Below are positions 34,163 through 45,362 of a stretch of DNA of 64,000 nt, piece after piece (the first letter of the stretch is position 1; each line of letters begins with the position of its first letter). The notes under the pieces are model-generated. The model saw nothing but the letters and a program-made list of their open reading frames with translations, did not search any database and was not told where the DNA came from. Both the position numbers and the translations under genes were made by a program. Source of the DNA: Gentiana macrophylla (lineage: Eukaryota; Streptophyta; Magnoliopsida; Gentianales; Gentianaceae); assembly GCA_026214975.1 (NCBI GenBank), contig JAOBSW010000157.1:1-64000 (forward strand). The letters run 5' to 3'.

Positions 34163-36352
34163 ATGTCTAGTAGCGCTACGATTTCTGATAGGATAGAAGA
34201 GTCGCGTTCCGGTGATCAAACATCAGTATCTGCTCCTTCCGATCAACCTCTGCAACCAAATCCTGAAGAGCCCTTGGGTACTATCAGGTAGCCCAAGAAA
34301 CTATCCACCAGAATGGATGGAAAGGGGGCTAAGGAGTGCCTTTCCTGTCTTACCATGGATGATCTCAATCAAGTGCGGCGGAGATATGGGCTTTCTAGCC
34401 CTCAATCTGGTGATTCAACTTCCTTCCGCCACCATCGCTTTGCCGATGAGCCCCCGGAAGGGTTCTCAGACGGGTTCATGAGGCCCAAATTGCCGAGTGG
34501 GCTAAGGGTTCCTCTGTGTCCGGGCGGTCTGGCCGTTCTTCGCCATTACGAGATTGGCGCGATCCCAACCGGGCCCAAATGCGATCGGACTTTGATGGGC
34601 TTTTTGATTGCTCGCCGAGTGGCGGGTATCGGCTTTACCGTGCCTTTTTGTTTGGTGGTGGTACAAGATCGCTGCGATGCCGGATAAGGTGTGGTACACG
34701 TTTCAGAGGCGTACCAATCGCCACGAGTTCGTGTCTCGAGGACCTTCATCTCATGGGAATTGGAAGCCCAGGTTTTTCTTTCTCCGACATGGATCGGACA
34801 ACCCTTACATCGGCTTATGGAGGTCGAGAGACGGAAGGGATGACAAACTGGGTCGTGAGGCTGCACCCGACGAGGCTCTTTCTCTCGAGAGATTCAAGTT
34901 TGAGGTGATTACAGAGGACTTGAGTCTCCTTTACGACCTTTCCCGTCTCGAGGAAGCGGGACCCTCACCCTGTATAGGCCTTCATGCCGTCGATCAAGAA
35001 AACCGTAGGAAGCTTTATTATTTTGTTTGCTAAGTCTTTATTGCTTTTTGAAGTCGTATTTTTTCTATTTCTTATACTGACTCCTTTTTCATTTGCGCAG
35101 TGGGAAGATTTTCAAACGTCGCTGTCCCAAAAGCTTCCGCAGTAGCTGCTGCTGTCGCCGCGTCTAGGTAGAGGGTCACTCCCCCAGCGTCAGAGGAAAG
35201 ACCTGCTCATGTCGATGATTCGACTGAGGGTGTTGCAACAACTACCCCTGTCTCACAGCCAGCTCCGCCTTCTACCTCGGGGGGACTCACCTATGAGCAC
35301 CGGTCGATACGCGAAGCAGAGGATGTTTTCGACTTTACCGTAGGAGGGGGTGAAGAAACTTCTGGCGCTGAGGCTACCCGGTTGCAGAAGAGGAGGTCGG
35401 CCTCGAGGAGCCGGGTTAAAGATCGACAAAGTCGGCTAAAAAGCCAAGGTTACCAAACCCTCTCTCGACCTGGCCGCCACGAGTAGGATGTCGGCCGAAG
35501 ATGTCGAGAAGCTGGAAGACCAGGTCCTGGCCTCTTCCCTCCGAGAACTGGGTCGTGTGGTAAACATTAACTCTTGTCGATTTCATGTCTTCTTTTTTGC
35601 CCCTCCCAAAGCTTATGCCTTAACTTTTCCTTTTTGGCAGCACTACTTTATGAGTCGAGAGGTTTCTCGACGTATGAGCACGCCGTCCGAGACTGAGGAA
35701 GAGCTGAAGACACAGATTCAGAGGTTGAACGACAGGCTTGCTATCGAGTCAGCTAGTGTCACTGGTCTGGAATCGCAGCTCAATGTTTTCAAGAAAGAGG
35801 CTGCTGCTGAGATAGAGAAGGTAAAGGAGGAGCGAGAAGCCGTCATTGCCGAGCTGAGGAGAGGTCTGGCTGCAGCCGAGGGGAGAGAGGTTGCCGTGAA
35901 AGAGGCTCTCGAGCAGGAACTTGCACGGGGAGCGGCCACTGCAGAAGAGAGAGATCGGATGCAAACCGAGCTGGATCAGATCCCTAGGCAGCTTGAGGAA
36001 GTAAGGACTGCCGCAATACTCGAGTATCGGAAGTCTGACGAGTTGGGCAGGGATCTCGATGTAATTATGCAGACGGCCATACTCGGAGGATTCACCAAGG
36101 CGGTGGACCAAGTGAAGAAGGTCTACCCGAAAGTCGAGATCGACCAGCTCGAAGAGCCTGGCTGCTATGACCCTGACTCGGAGGCGACGTACGACCTGTA
36201 CTTTGATGAATTTCAACAGGTATATCACTCACTTGCCTGTATATGGCGCCCTACAATGAGCTCGACTCCGATAATACGGATTCTGCTGTCATTGCTCCCA
36301 CGCCGACTCCCGAAGATGCTAATCCAACTCCGACTCCCGATACTTCTATTTA
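34163..36352 (+). pseudogene. antisense ORF of the Tat element, spliced gene-like, broken
   Basis: This gene reads against gag-pol. Exon 1 starts at 34163 (MSSSATISDRIEES) and holds a module around LPSGLRVPLCPGGLAVL and a WKPRFFFLRHGSDNPY block, like the antisense ORFs known in Tat elements. An in-frame TAG at 34289 and a shift near 34665 break it. An intron is likely from about 35025 to the TTTGCGCAG at 35100. A second runs from GTAAAC at 35560 to TTTTTGGCAG at 35640. The exon after it (to about 36220) is a long coiled coil rich in E, A and R. A one-base frame change near 36225 leads to an acidic PTPTPED tail ending at TAG 36350-36352. Function of the family is unknown. Confidence 0.78.
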
Positions 36353-36704
36353 GTTATCTTGCTTTTTTCGAACTTTGTCGTTCTGAACTTTAACTTTGCA
36401 ATTGCTTGTAAATTTTATTGACTTTGAGTCGACTTGGGCGAATGTTCAATGTATAATGGCTGGTTTTTTCAACTGGCCTTAATTTGTTTTGAAATTTCTG
36501 CCCTTTTGTTTCTCTATTTGTTGTTTTTTACTTTCTCATTTGTTACTGTCTTTGGCTTTCTTGCTTGTCGAGCCTTTGGCTCTGTTTGCTTCTGCCTTGT
36601 CGATGTAATATTGCCCCCCCAAGTGTTTTATCAACTTCAGTTCATAATGCACTTGGGCTCTATATGGCTTTTAGGTCGACCTAGTTGCCTTGGCCTTTTA
36701 GCAT

Positions 36705-36905
36705 TATAGGCTTGCTAGATCTTCGAGTTAGTCCGACATTGCGAACTGTCCTTGTCCCGGTCTAGTTGCCCCTTGGGCTGGTTAGACTTCCGACTTGGAC
36801 GTTTGGCCCGACCCTGCGAACCGTCCTTTGTCTGCCTTATTCGACCTTTAAGTACGTTAGGCTTTTGACTTGGACATTTGACCCGACCTTGTGAGTCTTC
36901 TTTTT
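36705..36905. repeat. about three degenerate 75-bp tandem repeats in the Tat 3' region
   Basis: Recurring starts CGACATTGCGAACTGTCC (36733), CGACCCTGCGAACCGTCC (36809) and CGACCTTGTGAGTC (36884) are spaced 76 and 75 bases apart. Each is preceded by a related ACTTGGAC-TTTG-CCC phrase. The block lies between the end of the antisense gene and the end of pol. The rest of 36353-37230 is T-rich and non-coding. Confidence 0.7.
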
Positions 36906-37230
36906 GCCTTCTGCATTGTATGCTTATGGCGTTGTCGGGAGTTCCGACTTTTGGATTGCTCCATACTTTGTCGAGAGTAACTTCGTGCCCTTTTGGACTT
37001 AGAATATTACAAAAATGACTTAATAAAACTGTAGAAAAAGAAATCATCATTTATTATGACGAAGATAGAACTGTCTCATGGACTGATTACAAACTTTAGA
37101 AAAACGAGTAGAATCAAACTGATCGACTAAGGCTTAGACGTAAAATTTCCTCAAATTATTCGCGTGCCATTGTTGAGGAAGCGTGGTTCCGCCTCGCTTC
37201 GACCTAGTTGATATGAACCTTTAGGGTGGA

Positions 37231-40200
37231 CTTTTAGAATCGACACGGGCCTTCCTGGGTTCGGGAGAGTGTCCCGATCTCCTTCTGCCGACTCGCCTCA
37301 TTCTTCCTCAAGACTAGATCTCCGACCTTGAAATATCTGTATTTCACTCTGGCGTTGTAATATTGAGAGATTTTCTGCTTGTACCTTGCCATTCTGGCTG
37401 AGGCCATCTCTCTTCGCTCCTCGAGATTATCCTTCTCTTGTCGGATGTCGGGGTCGTTCGTCTCAATATTGTACGCTAAAACTCGGGGGGAAGGGACGCC
37501 GATCTCCGCAGGGATAACTGCCTCGCACCCATAAGTTAGGGAGAAAGGTGTTTCACCCGTTGATGAGTTTGGAGCTGTCCTGTATGACCACAGGATGATC
37601 GGGAGTTGTAATGCCCAGTCTCGCCCTTCAGCTTCTAGCCTTTTTTTCAACCCTAGTTTAATCTGTCGGTTTGTCTGTTCGACTTGACCATTTGCTTGGG
37701 GGTGCGCCACTGAAGTGAAGTGCTGGTCGATATGATACTCGGCTAACCACTGTCTAACTCTTCGGTCTTCGAACTGAGTACCGTTGTCCGAGATTAAAGC
37801 CTTCGGAATACCATACCTGCATAAAATATCGACCCATAGGAATTTCTTGATTGTAGCTGCTTTGATATCGGGTAAAGCTTTGGCTTCTACCCACTTAGTG
37901 AAATAGTCCACAGCAACTACTACAAACTTATTGTTCCCTGGAGCTCGAGGTAGGGGTCCCACAATATCGACTCCCCACACGTCGAAAGGCCATGCTGACG
38001 AGATGACATTCATTTCTTGTGCCTGTTGATGAGAGATGTTATCGTGGATTTGACAAGAATGGCATCTCTGCACTAAATTGTTCGCGTCTCGTTGCATTGA
38101 AGGCCAGAAGTATCCTGCGAGCTTGCATTTCCGGGCTAACATCCTAGCCCCACAGTGATTTCCACAAGCTCCTCTGTGGATTTCCTCGAGAAGATATTCT
38201 CCCTCTGTCTCAGATGCGCATCTCAACCATGGACTCGTGAATGACTTCCGATAAAGTATGCCATTGAAGAATGCATATCGAGCCGACTGTAGTCGGACCT
38301 TTCTTGACTGTACCTTATCATTGGGTAATATTCCGTCCTTTAAGTAAAGGACAATCGGGTCCATCCATGTGGCCTGCTGAGATATCGGCTGGGCCTCTAT
38401 CTCTTCATAGCTCCTTTCTGTTAGCAACTCTACTAACACCTTCTTGCTAGAGACGAAATTCGATGCTAACTTGGACAGAGCGTCGGCCCTCTTGTTCTGA
38501 GTTCGAGGTATCTGTTCGAATTGAATCGAGTTGAATTTCGGCTTGAGACCTTGAACTACTGCCAAATACTTCTTCATAGTCTCTTCCTTAGCCTCGTATT
38601 CTCCTTTGATATGGTTAACGACTAATTGTGAGTCACTGTATACGTTGAGATTTTCGACCCCCAGCTTCAGAGCGAGCTTCAGACCAGTAATAATTGCTTC
38701 ATACTCCGCCTCATTGTTAGTTGCCTTAAAATAGAACCGGAGAGCGTATGGAAACTCCTCCCCCTTCGGGCTGACTAATAGGAGGCCTGCCCCTTCTCCT
38801 TCTTTGCTCGAGGCCCCATCGGCATGGAGCATCCATCGTTCTTCCTGACTTTGCTTTTCTTGCTCAAGTTGTACTGATATGCCTTCGGCTAAGAAGTCTG
38901 CTAACGCTTGAGCATTGATTGCGGTACGCGGCATGAACTCGATGTCGTATTGGGCCATCTCGATTACCCACTTCGCGAGTCGACCAGATGTGTCGGGCTT
39001 CGCCAGAATTTGCTTGAGTGGTTGGTCTGTAACTACCACTATAGGATGGGCTTGAAAGTATGGCCTAAGCTTTCTCGACGCGTGTACCAACGATAATGCA
39101 AGTTTCTCAGCTGGTGAGTATCGAGTTTCGGGGCCATGCAAAGCTTTACTTACAAAATATATGGGCACCTGGCCCTTTTCCCCTTCTCGGACCAAGACCG
39201 AACTTACTGCTTCCTCGCAGACCGATAGATAAACCAACAACCTTTCCCCTTCTCGAGGAGAAGTGAGATTAGGTAGTTCTGACAGATATGCTTTTAGTTC
39301 TTCGAAGGCTGTCTGACATTCGCTGTCCCAGTGGAAAGGACTGGGCTTTCGAAGAATCTTAAAGAACGGCAGTGCACGCTGGGCTGACCGAGATAAGAAC
39401 CTATTCAGTGCTGCCATCCGACCTGTGAGTCTCTGAACCTCTTTCATATTTCGAGGTGCAGGCATGTTCTTCAGTGTGTCGATCTTATCAGGGTTAGCTC
39501 GAATCCCGTCTCTCGAGACCATGTACCCTAGAAATTTGCCTGTTCTCACTCCAAAGGTGCACTTTTTAGGATTAAGTTTCATTTCAGTGTCTCTTAACAC
39601 TTCAAATACTTCCCTGGCGTCTACCAAAAATTGCTTCATCGTCCGGCTTTTGATGAGTAGATCGTCCACATAGACTTCCATATTCTTACCAATCTGCTTC
39701 GCAAAGATTTTATTGACTGCCCTTTGGTATGTGGCTCCAGCATTCTTTAGTCCGAATGGCATGGTAACATAACAAAAGGTGCCAAACTCTGTAATGAACG
39801 CGGTCTTCTCTGCATCTCGAGGGTCCATAAGAATCTGATGGTACCCCTTGTATGCATCGAGGAACGCGAATACCTCAAAACCGATGGTCGAATCAACTAA
39901 CCTGTCGATCTTAGGCAGCGGATAGGAATCTTTAGCGCATGCCTTATTCAAATCCGTGAAATCTACGCACATGCGCCAGCTGCCATCTGGTTTCTTCACC
40001 AACACTGGATTAGAAAGCCAGTCTAGATAGAGTACTTCTTTTACTATATTTGCCGACAATAACTTCCCGACTTCGGACTCGATAGCTTCCAATCGGTCTC
40101 GCGTGAAGTTTCGCTTCTTCTGTTTGACTGGATTTCGGGCCTGGTCAATCTCGAGTTTATGGATGGTGATGTCTGTCGGCAGACCTGGCATGTCGGACGC

Positions 40201-40734
40201 CTTCCATGCGAGGACGTCCTTGAACTCTTTCAGCAAGTCGATCAATAACTGCTTTTCCTGAGCCGGGATCCAGACCCCAACTTGGACACTCTGATCGTCT
40301 TCCTCTTCCCACAAGCTGACATTTTCAACTGCTTCACTCGAGGCCCAACACTTGTCTTCCTCTTCTTCCGGAATAAGTTCCTCGACGAGGACTTGTTGTA
40401 CCGCCATCTTACCATTCATCACTATCGAATTACAGCTTCTGGCGATTTCAATATCCCCTTTTACTTCGTGGGAACCATTTCGAGTCGGGAATTTCATGCT
40501 GTTATGAAACGTCGAAATTATAGCTCGCAACTCGAAGAGGGCTGGTCTACCCAAAATGACATTATACGCGGAGGGAGCTTTAACGACCACGTAGTTTAGC
40601 TCTAGTGTCCTCCCTTTTTCTCCATCACCTACTGTCGTGAGTAGCTTTATGGAACCCATGGGATGGACGGCCTGTCCTGTGAAACCGAATAGGGGAGAGG
40701 CTATAGGCACTAAATCTTTCTCTTTGAGCTTCAT
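37231..40734 (-). CDS. Tat gag-pol: polymerase region (RT, dual RNase H, integrase), 1166 codons open
   Basis: The longest open frame in the window. It starts inside the protease domain, so the first Met is not the natural start; the protease front is across a frame break near 40735. RT spans residues about 205-380, with FLDAYKGYHQI, TMPFGLKNAGATYQ and YVDD at 355-358 (39661-39672). A first RNase H (about 480-620) ends with ADFLAEG. A second, archaeal-type RNase H (about 635-770) begins WMLHADGASS and has NNEAEYEA and YSDSQLVV. Integrase (about 840-1110) has an HHCC finger, then D in WGVDIVGP, D in SDNGTQF and E in NGQVEQTN. The dual RNase H is a Tat hallmark. It ends at 37231. Confidence 0.9.
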
Positions 40735-42563
40735 ACCTGGAATGCCGAGTAGTACAAGATATTCTTCACAGCACTACCATTATCGACGCATACCCTCGAT
40801 ACTCGCGCGCGATCGATAACCGCTTCAATCACTAACCCCTCACTATGACTTGTCGACTTAGGGACGTCGTCTCTGGGGCCATACCCTACTTCCGTGGTCA
40901 ATCTTGACTGCTTACGTGGCCTCGAGTTGTCGTCTGGTTCTCGATCGGCTTGTCCTTCTCATTCTCCCTGGCCCAAATATCATATTCACGTAATTATTTG
41001 GGCAATTATCATCATAAGCGGTCCTGACCATAGTAATCCCTATCGTGATCAGGAGATCGGTCTCGTCTAAGGATCGATCTCTTCTTCTCTGATTCTCTCG
41101 ACTTCGACCTCTATCCTGGTCAGGATTTTTTCTTTTGAAATCTCGTTGCCCCTTGGGCTCGGTGTAACGTGATCTTTCGATAACCTCGTCCAACTTCCCC
41201 TCTTGGATACGGGCTTCGATGTCTTTCTTCAAGTCGAAACATTCTTCTGTCGAATGGCCTGTATCCTCGTGGAATTCACAATACTTTGTTGACCTTCGCT
41301 TTTCTCGAGGTTTTTTGATCGGAGGTGGCCTCTTGGCAGGTTCCGGAGACCATGATTGATAAAACCTCCGTGACGTGACCGGTTGAGAGAGTAAAATCTT
41401 TGTCCTTTTGCCCCCCTTCTCTCGACCGGCCCGAAATAGAGCCTCGATGCGATCCCATATCGATGCTTTCTCTCAACATCTTGATGTCGAGATCGCTCTT
41501 ATTGGCTCCTCGACCATCTTTTTCTCGAGTTGTCCATCCACTCGGCTTGGGTGTGCCTACGCACTGCCTCCTTGCCCTGACAAAATCGATGGACGACATT
41601 CACACATTCATCCATGTTTCACGGTAGGTTTCTGCTTAACTTCTCATATAGCGTTGTGTTGCGCAGTCCCCCCACAAACGAAGTGATTAAGACTCGATCC
41701 TGTGGGTCTTTGACCTGCATAGCCTCTAGGTTGAACCTCTTCAAATAATCCAACACCGACTGATCTCTATGCTGCCTCACATTTGTGAGGTGCGTCTCAC
41801 TCAACTAAAACTTTTTGTTGACGATGAAGGCATCTCTGAATTTTCAGGCGAGAACGGTGAAGCTGGAGATGGATCCAGGTTTCAACTTGGTAAACCACTC
41901 TCTTGCCCGACCTACGAGTAGAGTCTCGAATGCCCGGCATCGCATCTCGTCTGGTGCACAATCTAGCCTCATCTGGGATAGATATCTGTGAAGATGGTCC
42001 TCTGGATCGGTGGTGCCATCATACGGGTCTATCTTAGGAATCTTAAACCCTTTAGGTTTAGGATAATCTTCGATCTCCTTGGTGAAAGGATACTCTAACC
42101 ACAACGAACCCTGGGTCCTCCCTAGGATTATGTCTAGCTCCTGCCTAACGCTATCTTCGTCGATGCGTATATGCTTCTGTCGGATTTCTCGCTTCCTTCT
42201 TTCAACAGAGCTTGAGGAAGCGCTGATCTCTTCGAACTGAATTGGCTTAGGCTTATTGACGGTGATATTTAGACCGACTTCCTCCTGGTGCTGCTGTTGT
42301 TGAAGTTTCTGTTGTGTAAATGCTTCCGCCATTATTTTTCTCAGAGCGTTGTGATCTGTCGCCGCTTAACCGATCCACCATGGCTCGATGCTCTCAGGGG
42401 CAAGGCCCCGAGCCTCGCTATGGTGGATTTTCTTGGACGGTCTCTAAGGCTGGATCTTTGTCTCCCCGAGGCTCTCTATACCTGCCTGTTCACTTATCTA
42501 CGGATTTTGCGGATCCACGTTTTTGGAGGTGGTTTTTCTGGCGGTTTTGTCTTTAGGAGGCAT
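40735..42563 (-). pseudogene. Tat gag and protease front, first copy, frame-shifted
   Basis: The likely start is an ATG at 42563 (MPPKDKTARK). The capsid-type gag block (IPKIDPYDGTTDPEDHLHRY) lies within 42332-41844. The nucleocapsid knuckle with Cx2Hx4Hx4C spacing (CEFHEDTGHSTEEC in the duplicate) is near 41260. At least four frame changes (about 41830, 41610, 41260, 40900) break this copy. The duplicate at 46978-48186 is open through the same stretch. Several breaks coincide with CTG/CAG positions where this copy reads TCG/CGA, so some may not be real. Confidence 0.85.
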
Positions 42564-42596
42564 GATGATCTTGACGTATTCAACAAAAGAAGGGCC

Positions 42597-42612
42597 CTCC
42601 TTCTAGCGCCAA
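42597..42612 (-). promoter_or_regulatory. Tat primer-binding site candidate
   Basis: Immediately inside the 5' LTR the minus strand reads TTGGCGCTAGAAGGAG. TGG directly after the LTR is the expected complement of a tRNA 3' CCA end. I do not identify the tRNA. Confidence 0.6.
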
Positions 42613-43199
42613 TGACGATGACAAATTATGTCACCTTAAAGATCCGGGCATTTCCTTCTGTTATTGATGAATAATCAAGAACCCTAATGCCAAGAACAAG
42701 GAAGGGGTTTTGTATATTTGCGGCTGAGTCTAAGTGGAATTCTTAGAGTGCCTACGTATCCTGTTATTATTCTTGGAATCAAGCCATATATAGTTCCTGG
42801 AACGTTTTATTTATAAGGACAATGCATGACCTAACCCTAATATGAGTCGATTTGTAGCTATTGTCACATTTACCCTCAAAAGGGCTTTACCCCTTGCCCA
42901 AGTTATCCTGTGGATATTAGGCCAACGTAGCTGGTGTGGACTCTGTTCCCGATATCGAGCTGCCCGACCTGGGATGATCGATTCCTGGAACTCACGTCAT
43001 ATGCACCGTCAGAAGTCGATAGTCGTGACCTCGAGTCCCTAGCCATACTTCAGGGTCGAGGATCGACATGCGTGTTATGGCTCCCAAGTCGATAGTCCGA
43101 CTTGTATGCCTTATCTCGGCCTCTGTGCCTTGGTAAATATTTAACCCATGAGGCCCACTCGATGATGATATATCGAGGTGTATAACCCGGTATCGCGGA
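42613..43199 (-). repeat. 5' LTR of the Tat element, first copy
   Basis: It matches 33148-33730 and 49074-49657. The minus-strand TATA box (TATAAATAAA) is at about 42805-42815. The last bases read TATCGCGGA where the duplicate has TATCGTCA, a change falling on a CAG overlap. GAGAG at 43200-43204 is the right copy of the TSD. Confidence 0.92.
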
Positions 43200-43486
43200 G
43201 AGAGGTGGTAAACATTTCAAGATATTTTGGAGGTTTTTGGTTAGTAACGGCCTGAGATAAAACGGATCTCGGGAAAAAGAAAATTAGGTTACGGGATGAA
43301 AGTTTGAAGATACAAGGAAATTTCCGGGTTGATGGATGATGATTGCTTGTGTTCTTGGGGGGTGTGGGGTGGGACGAAAAAAAAAAACAAGAACAACTTT
43401 TTTTTTTGGAATTATACGGAATAAAGGAAAGTAAAAAATAAAAGGGATATTTGCTCACCGGTTCTTTGAGCTCTGCTATCAATCGA
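43200..43486 (-). other. element X leader resumed, with primer-binding-like site
   Basis: This non-coding piece continues the leader cut at 33147. Homopolymer A (43378-43387) and T (43398-43408) tracts are present. At its right end GAGCTCTGCTATCA (GAGCTCTGCTACCA in the duplicate at about 49923-49936) is the complement of TGGTAGCAGAGC. That is one base from the usual initiator-Met site and a few bases from the LTR. Confidence 0.7.
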
Positions 43487-44245
43487 TGTGATTCCGGGTT
43501 GAATCAAATCCGATGGTTCGCCCAGGAAGTAACTAGGGGGAATAATGACGAGCTAAGGATCCTAGACTTAGTAATCCGACTAAATCGTAGGGAAGAGAAC
43601 GCCCAACAATTGTTCACAGTGCTGGTATTCTCGAAGGGTTCAACTTTCTACGATGAAGATAATTATCACTAGCTGGTGACATTCAAGTCTCACGACTTTG
43701 TTGAGTAAAACTCAATAATCTGAATTTTCATATAATAATTGTGTGTTGAATGAAAAGCTAGTGTTTGCCTTATATAGGCTAAAAACCAAAACAACTAGAA
43801 GGGAGAAAGCAATGTGGAAGAAATCCCACCTAGGAAATGTGACACATATGTAGATAAATGGGCTTACCTAGTCTACTTAGGCCCAAATGACCTTTATTAG
43901 ATAATAATCAAACAAAAGCTGAATAATCAAAGTAAAATAAGTCCAATACTTTAACAATTTCGTCCATCATCTTCTTGGCTTCCAGAACTTGGGCTTTTGG
44001 CCCAATATGAAGCCAAACCACGCATTAAGCTCTAACCAGGCCCAACAAAACTAAGGAGGGTCACTATTGGTGCCTCGGTCTTCTCCACGGGCTCTACGAA
44101 CTCCAAATAAGTCTCTATCACCAAGTCTTTCATAGCATCTCTCAATCTCTTCCTTTGGAGCCTTATTATTGGCCCATCTCGAACTACCAGATGATCCACG
44201 GGCTGCATAGTTGCCAATGGGTCGGGAATGTCATCATGGATCGCA
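43487..44245 (-). repeat. 5' LTR of element X, first copy (759 bp)
   Basis: It starts TGTGATTCCGGG and ends GGATCGCA, aligning with 18871-19631. A minus-strand TATA box (CTATATAAGG) is at about 43769-43778. Chloroplast-type spacer begins directly after it. Confidence 0.88.
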
Positions 44246-44460
44246 TCACCTTTCCTCTCCCAGCTATTTCATTTTGGGTTAAGATGGTGTGAAAGCGCGT
44301 TTCTCTTTATAACTCTATAAATAAGAAGGGTGCGTTCCGAGGTGTGAAGCGGGAGAGAGGGGATGTTATAATTGGGGTTTTTGAATAAGACATTGATTTT
44401 TCATTTTTTTCATTTCATATTGAAAAAATAATAATAATGAGAGGTGGTAAGTTTTTTATC
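44246..44460 (-). other. chloroplast-type spacer downstream of rrn5, first copy
   Basis: The minus strand matches the plastid rrn5-trnR spacer: phrases such as CCCCAATTATAACATCCCC, CGGAACGCACCCTTC and GAAATAGCTGGGAGAGG. It joins rrn5 at 44461 on one side and element X on the other. The missing continuation to trnR is at 18812-18870. Confidence 0.82.
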
Positions 44461-44580
44461 ATCCTGGCGTCTAGCTATTTTTTCGCAGGACCTCCCCTAT
44501 AGTATCGTCACCGCAGTAGAGTTTAACCACCAAGTTCGGGATGGGTTGGTGTGGTTCTTCTACGCCTAGGACACCAAAAT
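44461..44580 (-). rRNA. rrn5: chloroplast-type 5S rRNA, first copy
   Basis: The full 120-base plastid 5S gene on the minus strand, from GGTGTCCTAGGCGTAGAAG at the 5' side to GACGCCAGGAT at the 3' side. A few substitutions distinguish it from the plastid gene, for example GAAGAACC for GAGGAACC. It is a nuclear relic, without a plastid promoter context. Confidence 0.92.
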
Positions 44581-44831
44581 ATCGAACCATGAATGAAGAA
44601 AGGCATGCGAAAAAGGCATATTGGCTAGTGACTAGGAGGCCCCAATTCTTGACTGGAGGGGGCACCAAAGGCCTATGCCCTTCCATCCCTTAGATAGAGA
44701 GAGGGGTAGAGCTTTTGGTTTTTTCATGTTGTTAGAGAGTTGAACAATGATTTTTCGTGTTGTCAAAGATTTGAAAAATGAAAATAAACGGCAAGTGCCT
44801 GATCGAATTGATCAGGTCATGTTGGAACAAG

Positions 44832-44934
44832 GTTCAAGTCTACCGGTCTGTTAGGATGCCTCAACTGCATACATCACTGCACTTCCACTTGACACCTATC
44901 GTAATGATAATCGGCTCGTCTCTCCGTGACCTAC
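44832..44934 (-). rRNA. rrn4.5: chloroplast-type 4.5S rRNA, first copy
   Basis: Minus-strand plastid 4.5S, from TAGGTCACGGAGAGACGAGC to the 3' end ACCGGTAGACTTGAAC. In the plastid it is the separate 3' piece of the large-subunit rRNA. It lies between rrn23 and rrn5 with spacers of the expected size. Its central part is better preserved than in the second copy. Confidence 0.92.
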
Positions 44935-45032
44935 TCTTGAATTCTCAAAACTTATGTCGCTCCATCCCCGCAGGGGCAGAGAACCATTGCTGTCTCGGCT
45001 GTGCTACCGGAGGCTCTGGGGAAGTTGGAATA

Positions 45033-45329
45033 GGAGAGCAATCATCTTGGGGTGGGCTTACTACTTAGATGCTTTCAGCAATTATCTGCTCCGCACTTGG
45101 CTACCCAGTGTTTACCTTGGGCACGATAACTGGTTCACCAGAGGTGCATCCTTCCCGGTCCTCTCGTACTAAGGAAAAGTCCTCTCAATGTCTAACGCCC
45201 ACACCGGATATGGACCGAACTATCTCACGACGTCTGACCCCAGCTCACGAACCACTTTAATGGGCAAACAGCCCAACCCTTGGAACATACTACAACCACA
45301 GGTGGCGAAGAGCCTACATCGAGGTGCCA

Positions 45330-45362
<33 letters not shown>

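Larger units (their letters stand above)
33148..43199 (-). mobile_element. Tat-type Ty3/gypsy retrotransposon with antisense gene (10.05 kb)
   Basis: LTRs at 33148-33730 and 42613-43199 begin TGACGAT and end ATCGTCA (the right copy is altered at its last bases). GAGAG flanks the element at 33143-33147 and 43200-43204. The intact version of the right end, TCA followed by GAGAG, is in the duplicate at 49655-49662. Gag and a long pol are on the minus strand. Between integrase and the 3' LTR lies an oppositely transcribed gene of about 2.2 kb. Two RNase H domains plus this antisense gene place it in the Tat lineage. It sits in the leader of element X. Confidence 0.93.
18871..44245 (-). mobile_element. 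element X: short gypsy-like LTR element, split by SIRE-1 and Tat
   Basis: LTRs at 18871-19631 and 43487-44245 share TGTGAT at one end and ATCACA (ATCGCA on the right) at the other. The left LTR is preceded by a purine tract on the minus strand (GGGAGGGAATGA). The right LTR adjoins a primer-binding-like site (minus strand TGGTAGCAGAGC). Removing SIRE-1 and Tat leaves about 3.4 kb: two LTRs of 760 bp, a gag-like piece with a zinc knuckle, and no protease, RT or integrase. That fits a non-autonomous gypsy derivative of the TR-GAG or LARD kind. It sits in chloroplast-derived DNA between rrn5 and trnR. A clear TSD is not visible (TTTGA left, TCACC right). Confidence 0.8.

Noticed and set aside
36434..36709. 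A 91-codon plus-strand frame with hydrophobic runs, like a small membrane protein
   Set aside because: It lies in T-rich non-coding DNA after the antisense gene's stop; T-rich DNA gives F, L and V by chance, and there is no family resemblance.
40282..40599. Plus-strand frames of 60-105 codons opposite Tat pol and its duplicate
   Set aside because: Mirror frames of the conserved minus-strand pol; they recur in both copies only because the DNA is duplicated.
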